This document shows positions 53,271-62,259 of a stretch of DNA of 64,000 bases, in pieces; the stretch's first letter is position 1, and each line of letters opens with the position of its first letter. The notes under the pieces were generated by a model. That model saw only the letters and a program-made list of their open reading frames with translations, was not told the DNA's origin and did not search any database. Source of the stretch: Mycteria americana (taxonomy: Eukaryota; Chordata; Aves; Ciconiiformes; Ciconiidae); contig NC_134369.1 in NCBI RefSeq assembly GCF_035582795.1, positions 56,854,001 through 56,918,000 of the forward strand, given 5' to 3'. A program made the position numbers and the translations under genes.

Positions 53271-54794
53271 GTGCCGACACTGCTCTGCCACGTCTCCTGT
53301 GGGTACGAGCAGCTCCCTCAGGGCAACGGGGTACCCCAGGTACAAGAAAACAGAGTGGCAAAGTACTTTATTTTCTGACTGTGAGACAAAGATCAAGGGA
53401 ATTTTCAATATTACTGGCCATGACATTTTCCTGAAAATTGAAAGAGAAAAAAACCCTTCATCCCTGATTTCCAAGCTCTCTTTCTACTTCCTTTCCCAAG
53501 TGTTTCACTGTTGGTTTTTTCCTGCCTTTGCCTTAAATTTCTGCAGTGTGGCACAAATACGAAGCACGCTCCTGGCAGAAAACACTGCAAAATTCTGCCT
53601 GTCCTCTGCCTGGCTAAAAGCTGTGCAGAAGCCTTCTTCATGTCTTCTGCACATCTGGGCATGGTGCTGATAAAGACAAACAGTCAAATGATGCTACCTA
53701 ATGATTTCTTTTCCCTTAGGGGAAGCGCTGAGAAGGATACTAGATACACTTTGCAACACTGTTCCTAGGGGAGTTTATCTAAGCAGGGAGAAGAATTAAC
53801 AGCCAGCCTTTTAGGGAGAGACAGATTTGTGAAAATACAGAAGCGTTAAGGAGATTTGCTGGAATACCAAACACCTGGGACCTAAAAGTGTCTGCACAGG
53901 GTCCAGCCCATGTCCCTGCACCCAGCTAGCGCAGGTAGCACCCGCGAGCTCTGTCCCACTGCGGAGGGACTGCCTCTCCAAGGACCACCGGCACAGCTAT
54001 CGCTCTCCAGAAAGGATCTGTGTGCCAAGGATCACAGGAATACTGATGCGGAAGGAAGCTGGCAGAGCTAGCCAGCAAGAACTGCAGGCACAAGGTGTGC
54101 CGCACATGGGGATGCACGGCTGGAAATTAGGAGGAGCTTGGATGGGGTGGATAAGGCTTGGGAGCAGTGATTTGTATGAAGAGAAATAGGTGAGTCTTAG
54201 CCTGTATGTGCCGTAGTGGGAAAACTGCTCACTTGCCATTAACTCCTGACACGCCTCTGACTTTTGTTACAGTTGTAAGCAATTTAAAACCAGCGAGCCT
54301 GACCCACTGCTGTGGTAAACCAGTAGAGCTCTGGTGTCTCGAAGACAGCCAAACCTGCAGGATGGTCTAGGCAGAGCGTTTGAATTTTTGCCTGCTTATA
54401 AATTAATTTGCCTTGGAGCACCCAGACCTCCAAGCTGCACACCTGGCGAAACAGGAGGTCATGCAACTCAAGGGGAAGCACAGCGCTACATCTCTGTAGG
54501 AAAGCATTTCCCAGGGCTAGGGCATTAGGGAACCATTGAAAGCTAGGGAATCATATATAATACAATGAAAGGAGGGAATTTCTCTGGCTTTCCTCCAAAA
54601 GCCAAGCATTATTCACTGATCAGAAAATGGATCTCCATCTCTACTGAGAATATTTTTTCCTCCATTTGCTAAGTGGAAAATGACAAACGAGCTAGCTGTG
54701 CCCTCTCCCACATCCTTTCTCCTTCTGTCTGTCCAGGCGTCCCCGTCGCTTCGCCCTCCCTCAGTGCACCACAACCATACCAGTGGCTACTTAC

Positions 54795-54945
54795 TCGGCA
54801 CCGCTAGCAACCTTGGGGGCGGTGGAGGTGGAGGAGGCGGTGGTAACGGTGGAGGTGGCCTGCACTGGCAAATTTGCTGGCAGCTCTCTGTGACTTTCTC
54901 TGCTACAGGCTTGGAGCATGACTTCTGAGGCTCACCCTGAGTGAT
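54795..54945 (-). CDS. PRIMA1: PRIMA1 coding exon 2: cysteine cluster and proline-rich attachment domain
   Basis: The acceptor is TTTCTTCACAG|ATCACT (first base 54945) and the donor is CCGA|GTAAGT (last base 54795). The exon has 151 nt: 50 codons plus one base of the next. It encodes residues 32-81: ITQGEPQKSC, then a cysteine cluster (C41, C53, C57, C59), R60, four prolines, Leu65, ten prolines (66-75) and RLLAVP. This is the proline-rich attachment domain (PRAD). In the known complex, a polyproline-II helix threads through four C-terminal tryptophan-rich (WAT) helices of AChE-T, and the cysteines disulfide-bond to the catalytic subunits. Compared with my memory of mammalian PRiMA, this copy has about four extra residues (PVAE) between the SK at 42-43 and KVTESC. 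That accounts for the 157 versus 153 residue length. Confidence 0.96.
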
Positions 54946-55604
54946 CTGTGAAGAAACAAGTCATTGCATGAGCAGCAGAAACAGTGAAAACTGATTTTCC
55001 ATGAATGAGTTTCTTGGACCTGAGTACCCAAGCGGCACCTCAGACCTGTAGTGAGAACTGAGCTCATGTTCCTCACTATGGCCACTACAAGGAGGTCTCT
55101 TCCCTACATGGTCCCAATTTTTTATTTTTTTACTTAACACAATATCTTCAAGACCTCTTTCCCTCTGTCAAATTTGGTTGAAATTAGCCAGCTGGTTTCT
55201 GAGTTATTATGGGGTAAGGAGAAGGCAGCTAGTGGCAGACAATATGATTGTGTAAGCCTTCTTTCCTTAGGAAAGCCATCTAGCAGCATGCATTATTCAC
55301 AGGGTCATTGCTGCAAGCCAAAGAGAGCTAATAAAAATGACAGGACAGTTAGGGTCAGGATTATGTTCATTTTCCTTATGGCAGAACTGAAAGCCAGAAG
55401 AGATCTCTCCTCTGCTTTGCCAGCCTTGCTTTGATGTTCAGAGAGCATTTCACGGAGTGTTTCACTTCCCACCAAGAGGAGAGGGAGCCCACATTTTACT
55501 CATCAGCGGACCATAGCAATGACACGGTCAAAATGGAAATGCCACAAACTGTGACTGGTAGCCTCCGTAACATGCAGCGTCAGCTAGTAATAAAGCTGAA
55601 GATG

Positions 55605-55644
55605 AGGCACTGCAGAACCCAACAGTAGGCACTGCAGAACCCAA
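55605..55644. repeat. 18-bp direct repeat, period 22
   Basis: AGGCACTGCAGAACCCAA occurs at 55605-55622 and again at 55627-55644, with a 4-bp spacer. Confidence 0.9.
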
Positions 55645-57658
55645 GTGGAGGCATCACTTGGCCATGGACAATGGTTTAGCCAGTATTGGTATACAATATA
55701 TTCAGTAGCTTGATCTAGTCATGACAAGGGCCATTTATTAACAGCTTATTTTTCTTACCATCAGTAATATTTACATAACTAGAGATTTAAGGAATATTCA
55801 GAAAAATTCCTAATCTAATGCTACGAAATGAAGAGGAGTAAGTCTCTAATGAAAAGGAAATTTGCTGAACATCGCAGGAGCTTCTGAGAGGTGTTAACTT
55901 CAGTGGTCTCTAAGCCAGCTCTTTTTAAATAGACTGATACTCAGATGGAAAATACCGGATACAATTTTAAGGCGAGAAAGCCTAGAAGATGAATAAGCAT
56001 GTTCTCTAACAAGCACTTTGAATGTAGGATTAGGAGACCACCTGGGACAGACTTGTGTCTTGCTGAAGGTAAGGATAGTTATACAAGTATAACAGTTATT
56101 CAACTGTTGCCTTCTACAGTTTGGTCTTGGGTGGGTTATTGTCCTAATAGTTTTGGCCTAACATCATCTTCTTTAGTTAGCTCTTTTCCATGACATGTTG
56201 GTCATTACACAGAGGATGTCTCGTGCCATGCTTTCTGCCCTGTTTTAGGCAGGCCTCTTCTGCCTCCCTGCCTGTCCCTGGGGTCACCCAGCATTGCCTT
56301 CTCCCCGCTCTTCTCTCCTGCCCAAGCTTTGCTTGCCTTCCCCTGCCAGCTCTGGGCACACAGTCTGTCTCCTCTCCCCTTTCAACCCTAGCCCACAGCC
56401 CACAGCACGGCCAGCAAGCTTCTCCCACCACCCACAGCTGGACACCAAGGGTGCTGTGCTGCCTCTTGGCTGCAGGAAAGCTGTACACAGTCATTTCATG
56501 TATTTCTGGCCAAAAAGAGAGACGTGGCTAATTAAAACAACATCCCTGCACAAAGGACATGTTCACATGCGTAGGAGGTTTCTAAATGCAGAAGGATGCA
56601 TTACTCTGGCCTCGGGGAAATGGAGGTAGGGCTCTGTTGATTAAATATTATAGAGAGGGAGGAAAGAATACAAGAGGCTACGTGTAGCCGAGTTGGAAGG
56701 ATGGCTTGGCACAGCACAAGTCAGAAGGCTCAGTTCTTTAAACAGCTTGTCAAAATCTATTACTAAACATAGGGAAAAACAAATTCATCACACGTGCTTT
56801 CCAACTTTCCCCTTCACCATCAGGTAACGGTAAGAGGATGGTTAAAGACCATCCCAGACAGCTTCCAGGAACTTACACAAACTCTCTGAATGCTCTAATG
56901 AATCAAAGTGACTCGGGTTCGTAATCCCTCATGGCTGGTAATAAATCTGTCTGCTAAGCAGGCTTATTTATTTTTCAAGTAAGTGATCACAGGCAGCAGC
57001 AGATCCTCTATGCCGTTTCAGCTCTTCCAATGCTCTTCACAGGCTGGGCTGGGGTATTAGGGACTCTCCCAAGAGGAGCCCCGTAGGACGAGTGCCCGCT
57101 CCATGTGGTGGCCGTGGCACACCTGGGGTATCTCCTAGTTGTACTGGTGTGACATTTACTGTGCTGACAGAGGAGGTAGGGTAACATCTCTCCAGTGGCC
57201 CCAGCAGCTGATTAGGAAGCAACTATTAACTCCTTGCTACAATTACCATCCTCTACCTAGTTCCCCAGTTGCTGAATCCTACGGCTCGCTACAGTCTTGC
57301 AGGAGCCAGTGCAATGGGGGACGACAGAGACAGGGAAGAATAACATTGAGCAGACTTGGAGCCAGCTTCCTTTGCAGACCAGAAGCAGCTTTGTGTATAT
57401 AAGTCTGAAGACGGTGCTGGTATGGAAAAGCTACATTGACTTATTGCTCTAACTTAATATCAACCAGAACCAAAGGCTTGCTCTGTCTTTTTTTAGAACT
57501 ATTGACTGCTTTTAAATCCCTGGAGGCTCTCCTACCTTAGGCTGGTAATAGAGTGACCTCAGAAATCAGTGGATATTTTTCTCAATTACTTTGCAGACAA
57601 GATTAACCCTATACATGCCCAGCCACTGCCTGCTCCTGTGTACTTTAAAAATATTATT

Positions 57659-57676
57659 GGGGGGGGGTGGGGGGGG
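57659..57676 (+). repeat. G9-T-G8 run
   Basis: Seventeen G in eighteen bases on the plus strand. It is a potential quadruplex and a likely sequencing or length-polymorphism hotspot. Confidence 0.9.
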
Positions 57677-60600
57677 AGTTGCTTTGTCTCTCAATACCTT
57701 AGTCTGAACCCTTATCAAAATTCCCCACAATCATTTTTAAATGGTCAGGAAAGAACTGACATTTAAAAGCATGGGCTTTATCACCTATTTGTTTCCCTTC
57801 TCTTGTCACTCAGTAAAATATCTGGTCGTTAGAAGATACCTGTAGGAACACAGATATTACCTTGCCAGGGGTTTGTCTTAGAGGGTTAGTTTAAAATAAC
57901 AAAGATATTGTAAGTTGACTGAAATCTGGCAGGAAAAGGAAAGAAAGACCTGAATCAAGGTTGAGGGCCTTGCGGAGGAGAGAAATAGTCAAGGACTGCT
58001 GCAAGAAGATTAACTAATAGTAGCAAGATAGAATTAAGAAAAAAAGAAAATACATTTGGCTACTTTTCAAGGAAAAAAAAATCCCACTGTTGATGTCTAT
58101 TAGTCTTCTTATGAAAGGAATGAAGGCTATTACTTGCGTCTTCTAAAGGTAAGCAGAACAAATCACTAGAAAATATGCTTTAGGGAACAATCTTGCTCTG
58201 GCAGAGGATGATGAAATAAATTACTCCATGTTTCTTTCTTACTGTCTGCAATTCAAGGTAAGCTGCCTTTACAGGAGATGGCAGGAGAAAAAAGGCATGT
58301 TAAAAGAGCCTAATCTTTCTCTGGCCAGGTCTGCTAATTCGAGTCCGGTCTCAAACTTGTTTGTTCTGCCGGACGCTACCACAGCCCTAGAATGGCTTTG
58401 GAAGCACTTCGCAAATAATGACTAGCCAGATCCCCCCCGGGCTACCAGACAGTTCAGGGCACAGATGTTTGCTTGGCAAGGAGTCATCTCCGGAGATGGA
58501 CCACACAGGGCTTGCTCCCTAGTTGTTACTTCTGCACCTTCCAGCTGTTCCTCCAGGTGCTGGAGGTGCCATGAACATGTGTCTCCTCGGCCTGTCTAAA
58601 ACTTGGTTGCTTGTTTGGCATGAGGCTTTCTTAACACACTCAGCAGTTGGCCAGTTTGGACATATATGTTGCCTGACTTCAACCTGATGATTTTTTTGCC
58701 CTGCTCTGAAAATACATATAGTTGTCTTTATGGATTTGTGCATTTGATGTGAACATGCTTTGCAAAAAAGACAAATTTTAAATATTCATGGAAATTAAAA
58801 TCTGATCCACAAATGTCCAGGGAAAGGCAAACAGAAAGTGGTAACTGGTGGTTTCCTTTTGCAGTCTCTTTGTTGAAGTTCGTGCCTGTGACATATTTCT
58901 TTTTAATCCAAGATTTCCTTCAGAAACAGTGGTCCTAGTCCTGCTTTGCATAGAGTGGAAGAATAAATTTGCATGTGGTCAGAGCTGTTTAGTATTTCAG
59001 TAGAGTCCCATGGGGTTGCAGCAGTCCACGAGCACGCTCTACAGAGTGGGATGGGAAAAGAGGATTAATACAGTCCCCAGAGGGTGGCCCTCTTGTGACT
59101 TTTTGAATCAGGTAAAAGGAGGAAAGCTTGAAAAGAAGTGTGCAGTTGACTGAAAAGGCACAGAGACCTCTAAAAGCCTGCTGATGTGGCAAGAGCTTTG
59201 TCTCTTGGAAGCAGTCTACAGAGATGAGATCTCAACACTGCTGCGTAAATCCTAGGACGGCTCTGCATAATTCACATCAGAGTTAATCCAGATACATGTT
59301 TATGAAACCAGAAAAAACGTGACCCTGCTATTTATCATGACACTTACTGCTCTTTTTTTTAATTATGTCAAAAGCCTCAGACAGAATCGTCCCTTCCTTC
59401 TTGTCACAGTGCTGGCTACGATGCTAATAAGAAAAGATTGTGGGGTTTGGTTTGGTTTTCATTTTTTTTTTTTAATAAGATAAATGCTTCTCCTCTGATT
59501 AGCATCTGACTGATTCTCTTAAGTGCCTCAAGGCAGGGCCTGAGGAGGGAATGCAAAGATGTGGGAGGGAAGGCCATGCCACACATAAGTCATCGCACAG
59601 ACGAATGGGTGAAGAGGGGCTGGGAGAAGAGACGTGAGAAAACACGTTGGCTGCTATAGATGGAGCAGGGGCAGGGGAGCGACGTGATGGGACATTACTG
59701 AATGAGTCGTGGAGAGTACGGCTTGCGAGACTTTGAAGATAAGAGCAAGGATTATGACTCAACATGGGGAAGGGAGTGATGGGAGGGATTCAAAGATGAG
59801 GCAGTTGTGGTCACGGGAAGGCCGGCATGCTGGTGAGCACTCCACACCTGCCCTTCCCATTGGTACCTGCTGATGGGAGCCTTAGATACATCCTAGTTTT
59901 GGGGGAGCTGGAAGAAAGCTTGAGTATGAGCAGATCGATTGATTGCCCTTCCACAGAACAGCAGGCAATAGCACAAGTACAGCTGATGAATGGGACAACA
60001 AAACTTCCAAATTACTGCAAGGGAAGGCTGGGCCCCTTGGCTTTTGCATTTCTCAGAGCCTGTTTCAATTCTTGTAAATGTAATTATTTTTGAAAGATGG
60101 GCTTAGATCATCTGAGTAGTTTGCCAGAAAGATGTTTATGCAAGTTTTTTTTTGTCTGCCTGATTGACTGAGTGATTACAGCGGAGAGGTTGCAGAAGGC
60201 ATCTCTTTTTACACAGTTGTGCTTCCCTTAAATATGCAGTTACAGTTTTAACTTAAGCTTAGCTACCTGAATACTTGAGCAGGACAGCAGGAAGGTAGCG
60301 CTGGCAGAGATTTTTATGACGGGAGCATTGGTTTAAAGGAGGTTGTTTTTGTTGTATTTCTGTTCATTTTAATCTGTAAGGAGCACAAATCCTCTTTGTC
60401 ATTCACGGCAAGAGACAAGATGCTAAAACAAACAACATCTCTCTTTAATCTCTTGGGAGTCACTAAGTTTAGAACAGGGAGCAAAAGACGTGGAGTCCCC
60501 ACTGTGTTTTCTCCAAGAAAGAAACTGTAATTGTTCTGTTCTTGAACGGCACTTGGCTGGCTCATCAATCACTCTTCTGAAGACATATATTATAAATAAA

Positions 60601-61269
60601 CTTTAAAATATCGAAGTGACGCATTTGAGTTGAGCTTTGCTGCCGTTCTGATTCTCCGAACTGGATGGGCGCTCTCCCTCACCGTATACTAATTTCTTCC
60701 AGTCCACCCTGCTGGTCACCCCACATTACAATCAAGGTCACACAACATCACAGCGTCGGAGTTGGCAAAAGCAGGTTCAGCCCTTTACCCAGAGAATCCT
60801 CAATTCGCAACCGACATCGAAAACCCACGGCACATCGTTACCAAAATTAGACTGCCGGAGCTTCGCTCAGTGCATCGCTTCTTTCTGTGCATCTTGCCAC
60901 CTACGGCAAAATGCGCTTACAGCCCCTCCGGCTGCCGGCGCGCCGAAGAAAGTCAACTACATCTGGCTGAGCCAGCCCCAGCGAGTTCAGCGCGGCCGGG
61001 GCCGCGGGCCGGCCGCCCACCCCGCACACGCTCCGTCCCGCAGCAGCCGGCAAGGGAGAGCAGCGGCTCTCCCCGCTCCGGGGGCCGCCTGCGCGACCGC
61101 CGCCCCGCCACCGCCCGCCCGCGGCAGCCCCCTCCCCTCCCCGCAGCGCCGGGCGCCGGCCGGGGGCTCTGCCTGCCGCCCCGCGCCCCGCGCCCGGCCC
61201 CGCGCCCCCCGCCCCTGCATGCGGGCGTGCGGGCGCGGCGCAGCTCCGGGCAGGCTCGGGCGGCCCTAC

Positions 61270-61362
61270 CTGGACGGAGCCCCAGAGCGGGTGGAGGGCA
61301 CAGTGCAGCAGCAGGGAGGGCCAGCAGCAGCGGAGCAGCCCCAGCAGCTCCCGGAGCAGCAT
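61270..61362 (-). CDS. PRIMA1: PRIMA1 coding exon 1: start codon and signal peptide
   Basis: Reading down from the ATG at 61362-61360, the exon encodes 31 residues beginning MLLRELLGLLRCCW and ending HPLWGSVQ. It stops at the donor CCAG|GTAGGG (last exon base 61270), leaving phase 0. It has a charged N-end, a leucine/cysteine-rich hydrophobic core (about residues 12-24) and a polar end, as expected for a secretory signal peptide. The segment LLLHCALHPLWG is the strongly conserved PRiMA N-terminus, which fixes this ATG as the start. The genomic frame happens to stay open about 200 codons upstream because the DNA is extremely GC-rich. I treat that as chance, since family members begin at MLLR. 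The signal cleavage point probably lies just after the exon junction (about residues 28-35). Confidence 0.95.
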
Positions 61363-61403
61363 CCCTCCTGGGCGGGCGGGCGGGGGCGCGGGCTCCGGGC
61401 GAC
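61363..61403 (-). other. PRIMA1: 5' UTR portion of the exon carrying the PRIMA1 start codon
   Basis: A strong acceptor lies just upstream of the start codon on the minus strand: TCTGCTCCCTCCCCAG|GTCGCC, making 61403 the first exon base. The 41 nt between it and the ATG contain no ATG. The start context is GGAGGGATGC, with a purine at -3. I infer from this that the signal-peptide exon is the second exon and has a short untranslated head, as I recall for mammalian PRIMA1. No transcript is available to confirm it. Confidence 0.6.
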
Positions 61404-61746
61404 CTGGGGAGGGAGCAGAGCGAGCCGGCAGCAGAGGCGTTGGCTCGCACCCATTCCCGGAGCGCGACTGTCCCAACTTTAATTCTGGAGGGGAGGGAGG
61501 GAAAGAGGGAGGGAAGGAGCGGGGGGAGGGAGGCAGGGAGATGGGCGGGTGGGGAGGGGAAAGGGTGGTCGGGAAAACCCAGCGCCCTGCGAGTCCCGGC
61601 TCCCTCAGCGGGGAGACGTGCCTCCACCCCCGCCCTGCCTGCCTCGCTCCCTCCCTGCGCGCTCCGCCGGCTCCCCCTCCCCGGGATGCTCCGCCGGCCG
61701 CCGCCGGCAGCCTGCCCGCGCCGGGAGCTCCCCGGCCGGCGCTCAC
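61404..61746 (-). other. PRIMA1: Proposed short 5'-UTR intron of PRIMA1, with a polypurine/polypyrimidine tract
   Basis: A consensus donor CTCAGCG|GTGAGC (exon ends 61747) and the acceptor CTCCCTCCCCAG| (intron ends 61404) define a 343-bp intron. Inside it, 61488-61567 is a G-rich purine run on the plus strand (GGGAGGGA-type), so the transcript carries a C/U-rich stretch. This could act as an extended splicing tract and, in the DNA, as a quadruplex or i-motif former. The splice sites are clear matches, but use of this pair is inferred. Confidence 0.5.
61488..61567 (+). repeat. G-rich polypurine tract
   Basis: About 80 bases on the plus strand consist almost entirely of A and G, with many GGG and GGGG runs and only a few pyrimidines. 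Multiple G-runs with short loops meet the usual quadruplex pattern on the strand that is the template for PRIMA1. The tract lies within the proposed 5'-UTR intron. Confidence 0.75.
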
Positions 61747-61864
61747 CGCTGAGCCCGGGGCTCCCTCACACCCCCGGGGAGGAGCGGGCGGCGGAAAAAG
61801 TTTGGAGCCGGGCGCGGGGGTAGAGGGGCCGGGCGCTGCCGGGGCGCTGCCGGAGCCGGAGCCG

Positions 61865-61926
<62 letters not shown>

Positions 61927-61960
61927 GGGGAGAGGCGGGGAGAGCGGCGTGGCAGCGCAG
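61747..61960 (-). other. PRIMA1: Probable untranslated first exon of PRIMA1 (far end uncertain)
   Basis: The exon is placed by the donor GCG|GTGAGC at 61747/61746. The transcription start is not visible: there is no TATA box and the region is a CpG island, so the upper coordinate is a guess. On the minus strand no ATG occurs between 61971 and the splice donor. A leader starting within about 220 nt of the donor would therefore have no upstream start codon. A start further out would include the ATG at 61974, whose frame is not the PRIMA1 frame once the proposed intron is removed. The hexamer repeat at 61851-61922 would lie inside this exon. Confidence 0.4.
61851..61922. repeat. 12-unit hexanucleotide repeat in the PRIMA1 5' region
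   Basis: Twelve perfect 6-bp units run without interruption on the plus strand: three CGGAGC, five CCGAGC and four CGGAGC. The central block thus differs from its flanks by one base. On the PRIMA1 (minus) strand the units read GCTCCG or GCTCGG. In open frames the array would spell Glu-Pro or Gly-Ser repeats, but I see no reason to think it is translated. Its position suggests the untranslated first exon or core promoter. Confidence 0.9.
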
Positions 61961-62259
61961 CCCGGGGATTGCATCTCCCCCCTGCCCGCCGCCGCTGCTG
62001 CAGTGATTTTTCAAGCCCATCGAGGCAGTCCCTTGCGCGCTCGGCTCCCCTCGGCTCTCCCTCCCCGCCCGGGCTCCTCCCGGCGGCGGCTTCCCTCCGC
62101 TCGGCCCCGGCGAGGCCGGCCCAGGGCGGGGGCGGCCCCCGGGGCGGCTGGGGGAGCTCCGGCGGGCCCGGGAGGCGCCGCACCCGCCCCCCGCGCCCTT
62201 CCCGCAGCCGGGAGCGGGGCCAAGCCAAGGGGGAGGCGAGGGATCAACCGGCACCCCCG

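Larger units (their letters stand above)
30508..54794 (-). other. PRIMA1: PRIMA1 intron between coding exons 2 and 3 (24.3 kb)
   Basis: A phase-1 GT/AG intron with donor CCGA|GTAAGT and acceptor TTTTTACAG|. It holds two CR1 ends (37279 and 39341), an AAAGC microsatellite, an AT/CA dinucleotide region (38230), GC-rich patches at 37925 and 53165, a palindrome at 47197 and a 26-bp duplication at 46761. No exon was recognised. Confidence 0.9.
54946..61269 (-). other. PRIMA1: PRIMA1 intron between coding exons 1 and 2 (6.3 kb)
   Basis: A phase-0 GT/AG intron with donor CCAG|GTAGGG and acceptor TTCACAG|. It contains a short duplication at 55605, the G9TG8 run at 57659 and, at its donor end, the shoulder of the CpG island. 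No exon or dispersed repeat was recognised. Confidence 0.9.
9447..61747 (-). other. PRIMA1: PRIMA1 gene, overall span from the stop codon to the end of the proposed untranslated first exon
   Basis: Four coding exons on the minus strand join in consistent phases: 93 nt (ends phase 0), 151 nt (ends phase 1), 130 nt (ends phase 2) and 100 nt including the stop. The total is 474 nt, or 157 residues. All six internal coding splice sites are GT/AG. The protein has a signal peptide (about residues 1-31), a cysteine cluster (C41, C53, C57, C59), a proline-rich run (61-75), a short stalk with C88 and a double Trp (94-95), a transmembrane helix (about 98-120) and a cytoplasmic tail ending NNAVV. This order and many exact segments match vertebrate PRiMA, the anchor of neuronal acetylcholinesterase tetramers. 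Family identity is established knowledge recalled from memory. The exon structure is read directly. The ends of the transcript are inferred and are not included with certainty. Confidence 0.95.

Noticed and set aside
60901..61974. 357-codon minus-strand open frame containing the PRIMA1 signal peptide with a long Gly-Ser-rich N-terminal extension
   Set aside because: The family starts at MLLR. The frame then runs past the splice donor at 61270 into intron. The extension comes from GC-rich DNA and the hexamer array.
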